DNA from: Ignavibacteriaceae bacterium
Lineage (GTDB): Bacteria; Bacteroidota; Ignavibacteria; Ignavibacteriales; Ignavibacteriaceae
Length of the DNA stretch: 32,487 nt
Direction: 5' to 3'
Assembly (NCBI GenBank): GCA_013042995.1
Contig: JABDPB010000092.1
Span: 1 to 32,487 of the forward strand
The notes below the pieces were generated by a model that had not been told where the DNA came from, ran no database searches, and was given only the letters and a program-made list of their open reading frames with translations. Both the position numbers and the translations under genes were made by a program. Numbering within the stretch: position 1 is the stretch's first letter; every line of letters begins with the position of its first letter. This document shows, one piece after another, positions 18,631 through 27,480 of the stretch.

Positions 18631-19458
18631 GTGCAAAAAACCGATTTACATACTCATACCTCATTTTCCGATGGTCACTTAAATCCAGAAGAACTACTTA
18701 AAAAAGCTGCAGGACAGGGTATTGAAATTATAAGTATTACCGATCATGATAGCATAAATGCTTTTGAAGTTGCTAAAAGTTTAGAAAATAAATTTGGCAT
18801 TGAAGTAATTCCAGGATTAGAAATCAGTTCAGACATTCGGGATACAGAGGTACACATTTTAGGATATTTTATCGATCCACAGAATAAAGAGCTTGAACAC
18901 TATCTTCATTTTTTTAGAGAAGAGCGTTACAAAAGGGCAATCAGAATAGTTGAAAAACTAAACATTTTGGGTTTAAAGATAACCATGGAAGATGTAATGG
19001 AACGGGCAAACAATTCCGCTATCGGAAGACCACACATTGCCCAAGCACTTTTATTAAATGACCAGGTTAAATCTTACTTTGAAGCATTTTACAAATATCT
19101 CGGAAACCACGCGCCTGCATACGAAAGAAAAGTTCATCTCTCTCCACAAAGTGCATTTAAAATAATCAGCGATGCAGGTGGACTTTCATTTATTGCACAC
19201 CCGGGCAATATGCCCGAAATATTAGTTAAAGAATTAATTGACGCGGGCGTTGATGGAATAGAGGTTGTTCATCCATCACACACTCCCGAACGCATTAAAT
19301 TTTACAGGGGAATTGTAAACGAATATTTCCTTTTAGAATCCGGGGGTTCAGACTATCACGGCGGGAAGCGTGAAGATGATGACAATCTTGGTAAATATTT
19401 TACATCGACAAAAGCAGTAGAAGCAATGAGGCTAAGACTCATGCGTAACACCTCATAG
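18631..19458 (+). CDS. PHP-domain phosphoesterase (RNase AM / nucleoside bisphosphate phosphatase-like)
   Basis: 275 residues. The start is GTG at 18631; an in-frame TGA at 18625-18627 blocks extension. Metal-binding PHP motifs are complete: DLHTHTSFSDG (5-15), ITDHDS (36-41), PGLEIS (61-66), GRPHIAQ, FIAHPGN and SGGSDYHGG. This order and length match the YciV/TrpH group, which includes 3',5'-nucleoside bisphosphate phosphatases and the 5'-to-3' exonuclease RNase AM. Exact substrate is not decided by sequence. It is probably co-transcribed with the Crp/Fnr gene 15 bases upstream. Confidence 0.9.
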   Translation: MQKTDLHTHTSFSDGHLNPEELLKKAAGQGIEIISITDHDSINAFEVAKSLENKFGIEVIPGLEISSDIRDTEVHILGYFIDPQNKELEHYLHFFREERYKRAIRIVEKLNILGLKITMEDVMERANNSAIGRPHIAQALLLNDQVKSYFEAFYKYLGNHAPAYERKVHLSPQSAFKIISDAGGLSFIAHPGNMPEILVKELIDAGVDGIEVVHPSHTPERIKFYRGIVNEYFLLESGGSDYHGGKREDDDNLGKYFTSTKAVEAMRLRLMRNTS

Positions 19459-19593
19459 TATTACGGGTATTTTTTTAAGACTTTTTTTATAATTGTTTTT
19501 ATTTAGAAATTTTATTCAAATTCAAATCATTTAATAAAATCAGGATACGAATAGCTCCTCTTTACTGAATCACTATTAATAGGCTAACTTAAT

Positions 19594-21837
19594 ATGAAAC
19601 TTTATTTTATAATGTTATTCGTATCATTTATCCTTTCAATTGTACAAGCCCAACAGTTTACAAACTGGCGAAATTATACGAACATGAATGTTGTTAAGGA
19701 TTTGGTAATTACCTCAACCGACATTCGGGCTGCAACTGGAGGCGGTGCTTTTATTTATAGGTTTCAAGATGATTTTTATAAAACATTGCATAAATCGGAA
19801 GGACTTAATGGCATTTCGCTTACTTCAGTAACAACCAATATGCAGGGTAAAATATGGTTTGGAAGCGCAGATGGTGTGATTGACATTTACGATACTAACA
19901 TAAGCTCCTTCAATGTTGTTCTTGATATTTTCAATTCAAATCAAACAAATAAAGCCATTAATGATTTAGTAATAAATGGCGATACACTAATCGCCTCAAC
20001 AGATTTCGGTGTTTCTCTGATAAACACAGACAGCTTTATCTTTTTCGATACCTTTTTAAAGTTCGGTACGTTTCCATCAAACACAAAAGTAAATAGCACA
20101 TTAAAGACAAACTTGTTCTATGTATGCACTGATCAAGGGATAGCAATTCAAAAAAGCGGTGGAATAAATCTTTCAGCCCCCGAATCATGGGATGTTTATT
20201 CAAGCAGTGATGGATTGCCATCCGATAAAACATATAAAGCAAATTTTTTTGAAGGTAATTTAATTGTAAGTACTGATGTTGGTTTTGCAATAAATAATGG
20301 CGGTGTTTGGTCAGGATTTATTCCAGATTTAAATAATAAAAACATTTCTGATTTTGTTGTTTCAAACGATTCAATTTTTATTATTTCTGAAAGTAAACTA
20401 TTTATTTATACCAATAATCAGCTTGCAGAAATTTACAACTCATCGAAATCATTTAATAAACTTGCATACAACAGGGCCTCCGGTTTTGCAATCGCTACTA
20501 ATTCAGGTATTATAAGTTTAACTAATAATTTGAGTTCCTCACTTGTAATTCCAAACAGTCCACCGGCAAATCAATTTCCAAATATGTTTGTCGATAATTC
20601 AAGTAATCTTTGGTCTGCCAGTGGAAAAGACGCAACTGGAGTTGGATATTATGTCTTTAATGGTACTGAGTGGCAAAATTACAATACACAAAATGAAACA
20701 AGATTACCTTCAAATGGTGTTTGGTCTGTTTACACATCTTCCGATAATAGAAATTATCTTGGAACCTGGGGAAAAGGTTTTGTTGAAATAGAGGGAGACA
20801 ATTTTAAAACATACAACCGTGAAAATTCAGGGATGCAGGGTATACCGCAAAATCCGGATTTTATTGTAATAACCGGATTTGATAGCGACTCTAGAAACAA
20901 TTTGTGGGTATTAAATTATTGGGCTGCTGATAGGAATACCTTAAGTATGAAAACCTCTGAAAATAATTGGTATCACTTTTCAATTCCCGCGGCATTAAAC
21001 AAAGTTTTAGAAATGCATGAAAATTTAGTTATTGATCAGTATGATACGAAATGGTTCAGCTCATCTGATGTAGACCAAGCTGGTTTATATTACTTTAATG
21101 AAAATAAAACATTTGAAGATGCATCTGATGATCGCTCGGAATATATTTCAGCTGCTGATGGTTTAAATACAAATGATATAAGAGCAATTGTAGTGGATAG
21201 AAGAGGAGATGTGTGGGTCGGAACAAGTCTTGGCGTAAATGTTTTAACAAATACCAGCACTATTCCTTCATCCAATGATCCGCTTTTAGGCTTGTCAAAT
21301 GTTTTCACATTAAGACAACAATCAATAAATGCAATGGTTGTTGACCCGTTAAATCAAAAATGGGTAGGTACAAATGAAGGTTTACTGTTCGTCAATTCAG
21401 ATGGATCAAGATTGATTAGAACTTTTACCACAAAAAATAGTCCTTTACTTTCAGATCAAATAAGAAGTCTCGCCATTGATGAAAACGCTGGAATTGTATA
21501 TGTTGGTACTGATAACGGCTTAACTTCATTTGAAACACCCTATATAAAACCGCTGGAAGAATTTGATGAGTTATTTGTGTATCCCAATCCTTTTATACTA
21601 AAAGATAAAACACAGATTCTTACAATTGATGGATTAATCAGAGATTCAGAAATTAAAGTTTTAAACCTTAACGGTACTCTTGTTACGGAATTTTTATCAC
21701 CGGGAGGTAGAACAGCATTTTGGGATGGAACAGATTTACAGGGTGAGCTTGTAAACAGCGGTGTTTATATTATTGTTGCATTTGATAGTGAGGGAAATAA
21801 TGTAACAACCAGTAAAGTTGCTGTATTAAGAGAATAA
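19594..21837 (+). CDS. PorZ-like two-propeller protein with type IX secretion C-terminal domain
   Basis: 747 residues. A signal peptide with predicted cleavage after VQA (residue 19) is followed by WD-like beta-propeller repeats. Late repeats show the two-component-regulator propeller pattern: RAIVVDRRGDVWVGTSLGVN (about 530), NAMVVDPLNQKWVGTNEGL (about 578) and RSLAIDENAGIVYVGTDNGL (about 625). The C-terminal 90 residues begin with VYPNPF (662-667), contain SEIKVLNLNGTLV and end NSGVYIIVAFDSEGNNVTTSK, a Por/T9SS type A sorting domain. Length, two-propeller layout and retained tail match PorZ, a surface component of the T9SS attachment complex. An ordinary secreted propeller protein is the alternative. 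It is 135 bases downstream of the PHP gene and 27 before the ABC-F gene. Confidence 0.85.
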   Translation: MKLYFIMLFVSFILSIVQAQQFTNWRNYTNMNVVKDLVITSTDIRAATGGGAFIYRFQDDFYKTLHKSEGLNGISLTSVTTNMQGKIWFGSADGVIDIYDTNISSFNVVLDIFNSNQTNKAINDLVINGDTLIASTDFGVSLINTDSFIFFDTFLKFGTFPSNTKVNSTLKTNLFYVCTDQGIAIQKSGGINLSAPESWDVYSSSDGLPSDKTYKANFFEGNLIVSTDVGFAINNGGVWSGFIPDLNNKNISDFVVSNDSIFIISESKLFIYTNNQLAEIYNSSKSFNKLAYNRASGFAIATNSGIISLTNNLSSSLVIPNSPPANQFPNMFVDNSSNLWSASGKDATGVGYYVFNGTEWQNYNTQNETRLPSNGVWSVYTSSDNRNYLGTWGKGFVEIEGDNFKTYNRENSGMQGIPQNPDFIVITGFDSDSRNNLWVLNYWAADRNTLSMKTSENNWYHFSIPAALNKVLEMHENLVIDQYDTKWFSSSDVDQAGLYYFNENKTFEDASDDRSEYISAADGLNTNDIRAIVVDRRGDVWVGTSLGVNVLTNTSTIPSSNDPLLGLSNVFTLRQQSINAMVVDPLNQKWVGTNEGLLFVNSDGSRLIRTFTTKNSPLLSDQIRSLAIDENAGIVYVGTDNGLTSFETPYIKPLEEFDELFVYPNPFILKDKTQILTIDGLIRDSEIKVLNLNGTLVTEFLSPGGRTAFWDGTDLQGELVNSGVYIIVAFDSEGNNVTTSKVAVLRE

Positions 21838-21864
21838 TCCGCTCTTTTCTTTTCCAGATTTTTT

Positions 21865-23808
21865 ATGATTGATTTACGAAATATTTCCGTTCAATTTACG
21901 GGAAACTATTTATTTCAAGATGTAAGTCTTAAAATAAACTCAGGAGATAAGCTGGCATTAGTTGGATCTAATGGAAGTGGTAAATCATCTCTACTGAATA
22001 TCATCTCGGGAAAAGCAGAACCAGAAAACGGAACTATTCAAAAACAGAAAAACATTTCAATAGGTTACCTTCCACAAGAACAAATAGTCCACAAAGGAAA
22101 AAATTTAATAGATGAAGTAAGCACTGCGATGAAGGACATCAAATTTCTTCAAACGAAAGAAGACGAACTGCTGAAAAAACTTGAAAGTTCAGATTTATCT
22201 GATGAGGAAAATGGTGAATTTGTAATCCAGCTTGGCGATGTGCAGATACAATTGGAGGAATTGGATTCTTATGGAGCAAATCATAAAATTGAGAAAGTAT
22301 TAATGGGTTTAGGATTTGAAGAAAAGGACTTTTTAAGATTAACGGATGAATTTTCAGGAGGATGGCAAATGAGAATTGCACTTGCTAAAATTATTGCCGC
22401 GCAGAATGACTTACTGCTTATTGATGAACCTACAAATCATCTCGATTTAGATTCACTTGAGTGGATTACAGATTTTATTCAGAACTTTAAAGGCTCTGTT
22501 GTAAGCGTTTCACACGATAGAAATTTTCTAAATGATACTACAAATAAAACAATCGAAATTTTTAACGGCAAAATCAGTTTGTACAACGGAAACATCGAAG
22601 CCTTTCTAAAATATAAAAGCGAGCGGAATGAACAACTTGTCAATCAAAGGGTTAACCAATTAAAAAAAATTAAAGAGACTGAGAGATTTATTGAACGCTT
22701 TAGGTATAAAGCGACTAAAGCCAAACAGGTTCAAAGCAGAGTTAAACAACTTGAAAAAATTAGCATTACCGACCTGCCAGAAAATGAAAAAACTATTTCA
22801 ATCAATTTCCCGCAGCCGCCTAAAAGCGGCGTGTTTAATGTCGAATTAAACAGAATAAATAAATCATTTGGGCAAAACCAATTATTTAAGGGAATTGATT
22901 TAAGAATTAAGCGGGGCGATAAAATCGCATTCGTTGGCCCCAACGGATCAGGGAAAACAACTCTTGCTAAAATACTTGCAGGCAAACTTCAATTTGAAAA
23001 AGGTGAAAGAATTGAAGGACATAATAACATAGTTTCATATTACTCGCAGGATGTTGCAGATTCACTTAACCCGGAAATTACTGTGCTGGAAACCGTGGAA
23101 ATGATTTCTGAAAATAAGAATTTAAGCCATTTGAGAACTTTGCTTGGTACATTTCTTTTTACCGGGGATGATGTCTTTAAAAAAGTAAGTGTTCTTTCGG
23201 GTGGTGAAAAAAGCAGACTCGCACTAGCAAAAATTCTTCTTTCAAAATCTAATTTTATCATTTTGGATGAACCCACTAATCATCTTGATTATTCTTCAAA
23301 AGCTGTACTGCAAAATGCGCTTGTAAATTTCAGCGGTTCACTTGTTCTTGTTTCACACGACGTGGAATTTTTGTCACCAATAGTCAATCATGTTGTGGAT
23401 GTTCGAAAAGGAAAGCTAAAAATATTTGAAGGTGGAATTGAATACTATCTTTCCAAAAGGAAAGAAATTCTCGAGAGTGATAACGTTATTTCAACTAAGA
23501 AATCAAGTGAAGAATCTTTAAAAAAAGATCAAAAAAGAATAGAGGCTGAATTACGACAGAAACGATTTAGAGCAACAAAGGATTTAAAGGAAAAAATATT
23601 GTTGCTGGAAAATGAAATTGAAAAATTCGAAATTAATATTGCTGATATTAATAAAGAGCTGTTCAATCCAGATTCTTACGATGATCATTTTCGCATTAAA
23701 GAATTAAACAATAAGCTGATTGAATTAAAATCTCAACTTGAATTAAAAACAAAAGAATGGGAGGTACTGAGTGCTCAGTTGGAAGAAGTTGAGAAACGAT
23801 TCGTTTAA
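21865..23808 (+). CDS. ABC-F family ATPase (Uup/EttA-like, ribosome-associated)
   Basis: 647 residues with two ATP-binding cassettes and no membrane segments. Cassette 1: Walker A GSNGSGKS (34-41), signature FSGGWQMRIALAK, Walker B LLLIDEPTNHLD. Cassette 2: Walker A GPNGSGKT, signature LSGGEKSRLALAK, Walker B FIILDEPTNHLD. Both have the EPTNHLD of ABC-F proteins. The inter-cassette linker (about 250-305) is a charged helical pair that contacts P-site tRNA in the family. A C-terminal coiled coil (about 545-645) of alternating Lys/Glu helices points to the Uup subgroup. Likely acts on stalled or initiating ribosomes. Its last 4 bases overlap the ROK kinase gene on the opposite strand. Confidence 0.95.
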   Translation: MIDLRNISVQFTGNYLFQDVSLKINSGDKLALVGSNGSGKSSLLNIISGKAEPENGTIQKQKNISIGYLPQEQIVHKGKNLIDEVSTAMKDIKFLQTKEDELLKKLESSDLSDEENGEFVIQLGDVQIQLEELDSYGANHKIEKVLMGLGFEEKDFLRLTDEFSGGWQMRIALAKIIAAQNDLLLIDEPTNHLDLDSLEWITDFIQNFKGSVVSVSHDRNFLNDTTNKTIEIFNGKISLYNGNIEAFLKYKSERNEQLVNQRVNQLKKIKETERFIERFRYKATKAKQVQSRVKQLEKISITDLPENEKTISINFPQPPKSGVFNVELNRINKSFGQNQLFKGIDLRIKRGDKIAFVGPNGSGKTTLAKILAGKLQFEKGERIEGHNNIVSYYSQDVADSLNPEITVLETVEMISENKNLSHLRTLLGTFLFTGDDVFKKVSVLSGGEKSRLALAKILLSKSNFIILDEPTNHLDYSSKAVLQNALVNFSGSLVLVSHDVEFLSPIVNHVVDVRKGKLKIFEGGIEYYLSKRKEILESDNVISTKKSSEESLKKDQKRIEAELRQKRFRATKDLKEKILLLENEIEKFEINIADINKELFNPDSYDDHFRIKELNNKLIELKSQLELKTKEWEVLSAQLEEVEKRFV

Positions 23809-24779
23809 ACTTTTATACCTAAAAACTCTTCCGCAAGTGGAATTCCGCCAAAGATAGCTGCATCATCGCCAAGCTGTGAAGAAACTATTTTCAGATTGTT
23901 TCCAGCATCTGCCAAAACGTGCTCATCAAAAGATTTTTTAATTAACGGAAGCATATAAAAATCTAACGCATCAACCATTCCGCCAGCTAAAATAATTGTA
24001 TCTAAATTTAAGAGGTTAGTAACACTCGCGAGCATTTTGCCGATAGTTGTGCAAGCTTCACGTATTCTTTTGCAGGTAACTTTATCATTCTTTGTTACCG
24101 CAGCTAATAGCAATTTGCTTTTTATCCTATCGCCTGATTTTACCGCTCTTGATAAAACACTTGCTTTTCCTAATTCAATATCTGAAATTATTTTATTTAC
24201 AACTGCTGTTCTGCTAGCAAGTGCTTCAAAACACCCGTTCTTACCACAACCGCATTTAGGTCCGTTTTTTTTTACGAGCATATGTCCTATTTCGCCTGCA
24301 ACAAAATCAGATCCACGGTAAAGTTGTCTATCGAAAATCAAACCCCCGCCTATTCCAGTGCCAACAAAAACTGCCAGCAAATTTTTTGATTTTTTGCCAA
24401 CTCCAAAATTTTTGATACCAAGTGCACCAAGATTTGCATCATTCTCGATCAAAACAGGAAAATTTAATTCCTTTTCCAGATTATATTTGATGTTAAAATT
24501 TTTCAATCCAAGATTAGGAGCCAATCCAATTTTTCCGGTAACAGGATTGAGTGAGCCTGGAATTCCCAAGCAAACGGTTTTAATTTTCTTTTTACTTATT
24601 TCATTTTTGTCAATCAAATCTTTTACAATTTTTGCAAGCTGGTGAACGTAATCTTTTGCTGAATCGGTTGGATCGGTTGGTCTTTTTAGCTTTGCAACTA
24701 TCCCCTCTTTTGAGTTCACAACACAGGCAAGAACCTTTGTCCCTCCCATATCAATACTTATTATTGAGTTTTTCTTCAT
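23805..24779 (-). CDS. ROK family sugar kinase (glucokinase-like)
   Basis: 324 residues. ATP-binding phosphate loop is DMGGTKV (10-16), catalytic Asp114 lies in ENDANLGALG, and VGTGIGGG is the adenosine-side loop. Sugar and zinc site: Glu163 and His166 (GEIGHM), then the ROK zinc motif GPKCGCGKNGCFEALASR (Cys176, Cys178, Cys183). ROK members include glucokinase, ManNAc kinase, NagK and repressors; the absence of an N-terminal helix-turn-helix marks this as an enzyme, most likely a glucokinase. It is transcribed divergently from rsmA across a 115-base region that holds an FNR-type palindrome. Confidence 0.93.
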   Translation of the reverse strand: MKKNSIISIDMGGTKVLACVVNSKEGIVAKLKRPTDPTDSAKDYVHQLAKIVKDLIDKNEISKKKIKTVCLGIPGSLNPVTGKIGLAPNLGLKNFNIKYNLEKELNFPVLIENDANLGALGIKNFGVGKKSKNLLAVFVGTGIGGGLIFDRQLYRGSDFVAGEIGHMLVKKNGPKCGCGKNGCFEALASRTAVVNKIISDIELGKASVLSRAVKSGDRIKSKLLLAAVTKNDKVTCKRIREACTTIGKMLASVTNLLNLDTIILAGGMVDALDFYMLPLIKKSFDEHVLADAGNNLKIVSSQLGDDAAIFGGIPLAEEFLGIKV

Positions 24780-24818
24780 TTAAAATCCATTTATAATTTG
24801 TACAAAAAACTAAAAACT

Positions 24819-24836
24819 TTTTGATTGTTATCAAAA
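24819..24836. promoter_or_regulatory. Perfect FNR/Crp-type palindrome between ROK kinase gene and rsmA
   Basis: TTTTGAT (24819-24825), TGTT, ATCAAAA (24830-24836) is an exact 7+4+7 inverted repeat and contains TTGAT-N4-ATCAA, the FNR consensus spacing. Its centre is 48 bases upstream of the ROK start and 67 upstream of rsmA. The Crp/Fnr protein encoded at 17929-18615 has the E--SR helix expected to read this site. Which gene it controls cannot be told. Confidence 0.6.
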
Positions 24837-24894
24837 GAAAGAAAAAATTTTTTAATATCTTTAGTTGTTAATCACATATTTCCTATAAATAAAA

Positions 24895-25701
24895 TTGAAT
24901 TACACATCACCAAAAAAAAGGTTCGGGCAGCATTTTTTAAAAGATCCAAATATTTTAAATAAAATTGCAAATGAAGTTAATCCAAAACCGGATGATTTTG
25001 TTTTAGAAATTGGTCCGGGTTATGGTGCTTTAACAGAAAAATTGTTTCCTGTAGCAGAAAATTTTACTGCGGTGGAAATTGATCATAATGCGGCGCGGCA
25101 TTTAAGAGAATTATTTAAGAAAATTGATTTAATTGAGAATGATTTTCTTGAAATTGATTTTGATAAAATTATTAAAGGGAAAAAACAAAAATTAAGAGTG
25201 GTCGGAAATATTCCATATAATTTAACTTCACCAATTTTATTCAAGCTTTTTGAAAACAAAAAATTGATTGATGATGCTGTTTTAATGGTTCAATATGAAG
25301 TTGCAAAACGGATAACAGCTAATAAAGACACAAAAGATTACGGCATTCTTTCTGTTTTAACATCATTTTTTACTGATACAAAACTCTGCTTTAAAATTTC
25401 GCCCAATGTTTTTTATCCGAAACCAAAAGTTAATTCAGCGTTAATTCATCTCTACTTTAAAGAAATAAATTACACGAATGAACAGCAAAAACTGTTAATC
25501 AAAATTGTGAAGGCTGCATTCGGAAAAAGAAGAAAAATTCTTAAAAATTCACTCAGTAATAGTATATTTAACGAAATAGATTTTGCGGGTTCGGGTATAG
25601 ACCTCACATTAAGGGCAGAAAATCTCACGGTTGAAGATTTTTTAACTTTAACAAACTATGTCCTTTCAAAAACTGGTCACTCCCGGCTTCCAACAGAATA
25701 A
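24895..25701 (+). CDS. rsmA: 16S rRNA dimethyladenosine transferase (A1518/A1519)
   Basis: 268 residues, normal for KsgA/RsmA. It dimethylates two adjacent adenines in the 3' hairpin of 16S rRNA using S-adenosylmethionine. KKRFGQHFLKDPNIL (7-21) is the conserved N-terminus, EIGPGYGALTE (38-48) is the SAM motif I, NIPYNLTSPIL (from 105) is the catalytic NxPY motif, and FYPKPKVNSALI and AFGKRRKILKNSL are typical of the C-terminal half. The start is forced to TTG at 24895: an in-frame TAA lies at 24886-24888 and no ATG intervenes. The PAP2 gene begins 18 bases downstream, so they are probably co-transcribed. Confidence 0.97.
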   Translation: MNYTSPKKRFGQHFLKDPNILNKIANEVNPKPDDFVLEIGPGYGALTEKLFPVAENFTAVEIDHNAARHLRELFKKIDLIENDFLEIDFDKIIKGKKQKLRVVGNIPYNLTSPILFKLFENKKLIDDAVLMVQYEVAKRITANKDTKDYGILSVLTSFFTDTKLCFKISPNVFYPKPKVNSALIHLYFKEINYTNEQQKLLIKIVKAAFGKRRKILKNSLSNSIFNEIDFAGSGIDLTLRAENLTVEDFLTLTNYVLSKTGHSRLPTE

Positions 25702-25719
25702 AAGTTCTAAACTGTTTGA

Positions 25720-26670
25720 ATGGATAAACTCAAATCTTTTATTAAACATCTTAAAGCCTTTGATGTTGTAGTTGTAATATTCTACATTATTCTTTCGATT
25801 GTTCATGTTATCTTCCGATCAAAAATTGATACATGGTTTATATGGATTGCGGTTAACTTCACTATAATTTTAACAAGTTTTTTGCTCGCTTATCTTGAAT
25901 CGAAATACGATAACGAATTCTGGAACGGAGTGCACTATTGGTACATTGTGCCTGTAATTTTGCTTACTTTCAAACAGCTGTATTTTATGGTAAAGCCTAT
26001 TCGTGTTTACGATTATGATTATCTTTTTATTGATATTGACCGCTGGTTATTCGGAACGGATCCAACACATCTTCTTTATCAAATTTCGAATCCTGTTTTA
26101 ACAGAGCTATTACAAATTGTTTATGGCAGCTTTTATCTTCTACCAATTTTACTGGGTTTATTTTTGCTTAGAAAGAGGAGATTCGTTGCAATGGATTTCG
26201 CAGTGTTTGCACTTGTTTATGGATTCTATCTTTCCTATTTGGGGTATTTTATACTTCCAGGCATAGGTCCGAGATTTACTCTCCATGATTTTTCTACAAT
26301 CAACGAACAGCTTCCAGGTTTATTTTTAACAAACTTTTTGCGTGAGCTTGTTAATGCTGGTGAATCAATTCCTGTCGGTACACCGAATCCTGCAGAAGTT
26401 GTTCAGCGTGATATTTTTCCAAGCGGGCATACAATGATGACACTTATTGTAATGTTTCTTTCTGTAAGATTAAAAAGCCGTTCAAAATATTTCTTTGTAC
26501 CGGTTGGAACTTTATTAATTTTTTCAACTGTTTACCTCTGGTACCATTATGTAATTGATCTTGTTGGAGGTTTGGCTTTTATGTTATTCGCTGTTTGGTC
26601 GGGCAAATATATTTTTAATTGGTGGCGAAGAAAAATTGATAAGCCTGAATTTGAGTATGACAAATACTAA
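25720..26670 (+). CDS. PAP2 superfamily membrane phosphatase, IPC synthase-like
   Basis: 316 residues with about six to eight membrane helices. The PAP2 catalytic motifs sit late in the chain: FPSGHTM with His237 and YHYVIDLVGG with His276 and Asp280. GIGPRFT and the overall layout resemble the inositol-phosphorylceramide-synthase/PAP2 subgroup rather than short PgpB-type enzymes. It would act on a lipid phosphate or transfer a phospho-head group at the membrane. The exact substrate (lysophospholipid, undecaprenyl diphosphate, ceramide head group) is unknown. The preceding gene is rsmA, 18 bases away. Confidence 0.85.
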   Translation: MDKLKSFIKHLKAFDVVVVIFYIILSIVHVIFRSKIDTWFIWIAVNFTIILTSFLLAYLESKYDNEFWNGVHYWYIVPVILLTFKQLYFMVKPIRVYDYDYLFIDIDRWLFGTDPTHLLYQISNPVLTELLQIVYGSFYLLPILLGLFLLRKRRFVAMDFAVFALVYGFYLSYLGYFILPGIGPRFTLHDFSTINEQLPGLFLTNFLRELVNAGESIPVGTPNPAEVVQRDIFPSGHTMMTLIVMFLSVRLKSRSKYFFVPVGTLLIFSTVYLWYHYVIDLVGGLAFMLFAVWSGKYIFNWWRRKIDKPEFEYDKY

Positions 26671-26775
26671 ACTACTTTTTGAAATATCTTTCATTCAACC
26701 ATTTATTCATATATTCAAGTTATGAGAAACACTTATTGAATGTTAAAAAAGTAGTATTCAACCTTTAGCTCTAAT

Positions 26776-27480
26776 ATGAACGAAAAAAAGAACAAAGTAA
26801 AAAATATTTTTGATTCCATTGCATTTAAATATGATTTCCTGAATCATCTTTTAAGTTTTGGTTTTGATAAATACTGGAGAAGAAAAGCATTAAAATTAAC
26901 AGGTTTGACCTCTGATTCAATTTTACTCGATGTTGCCTGCGGTACAGGCGATGTTGCAATTGAAGCTAAGAAGCAAGGTGCATCGAAAATTGTTGGAGCA
27001 GATTTATCACATAATATGTTACAGCTCTTTAAAGATAAAAGTGATTGGATTGATGGTAGTGTGGTGCAAACGGTTGCTGAAAATATGCCATTTAAATATG
27101 AAACTTTTTCAAATATTACTGTTGCGTTTGGTGTGAGAAACTTTTACAACATTGAAGAAGGATTTGCATCATTCTATAACCTTCTAAAGCACGGAGGCAA
27201 AGCAACAATTATTGAATTTCAATTACCAAAAAATAAAATTTTTAAAAGGCTTTACAGATTTTACTTCAATAAAATACTGCCAATTGTTGGAGGTTTATTT
27301 TCAAAAAATAAAACAGCATACACTTATTTACCCCAATCTGTAAAAGAGTTTGACGAGCAAATTGTAATCAGCAGATTACTGAAGGAGGTTGGATTTTCAA
27401 AAATCGAATCCTACTCACTAACTTTTGGAATTGTGCAGGTATTGATTGCAGTTAAGTCATCATTTAATCTCAAAGTTTAA
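26776..27480 (+). CDS. ubiE: Demethylmenaquinone methyltransferase
   Basis: 234 residues. Methylates demethylmenaquinone to menaquinone with S-adenosylmethionine (also called menG). Family marks: VKNIFDSIAFKYDFLNHLLS near the N-terminus, FDKYWRRKALK, SAM loop LDVACGTGDVAIEA (51-64), NITVAFGVRNFYN, and the C-terminal half with RFYFNKILPIVGGLFSKNK, TYLPQSVKEF and SLTFGIVQVLIAVK. No ubiquinone genes are seen; in this phylum menaquinone is the expected quinone. Its last 21 bases overlap the end of the convergent lipoprotein gene. Confidence 0.96.
   Translation: MNEKKNKVKNIFDSIAFKYDFLNHLLSFGFDKYWRRKALKLTGLTSDSILLDVACGTGDVAIEAKKQGASKIVGADLSHNMLQLFKDKSDWIDGSVVQTVAENMPFKYETFSNITVAFGVRNFYNIEEGFASFYNLLKHGGKATIIEFQLPKNKIFKRLYRFYFNKILPIVGGLFSKNKTAYTYLPQSVKEFDEQIVISRLLKEVGFSKIESYSLTFGIVQVLIAVKSSFNLKV

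Noticed and set aside
19444-19477. CGTAA/TTACG repeat followed by seven Ts as terminator of the PHP gene
   Set aside because: The stem is only 5 bp with a 12-base loop and overlaps the stop codon; too weak to list.
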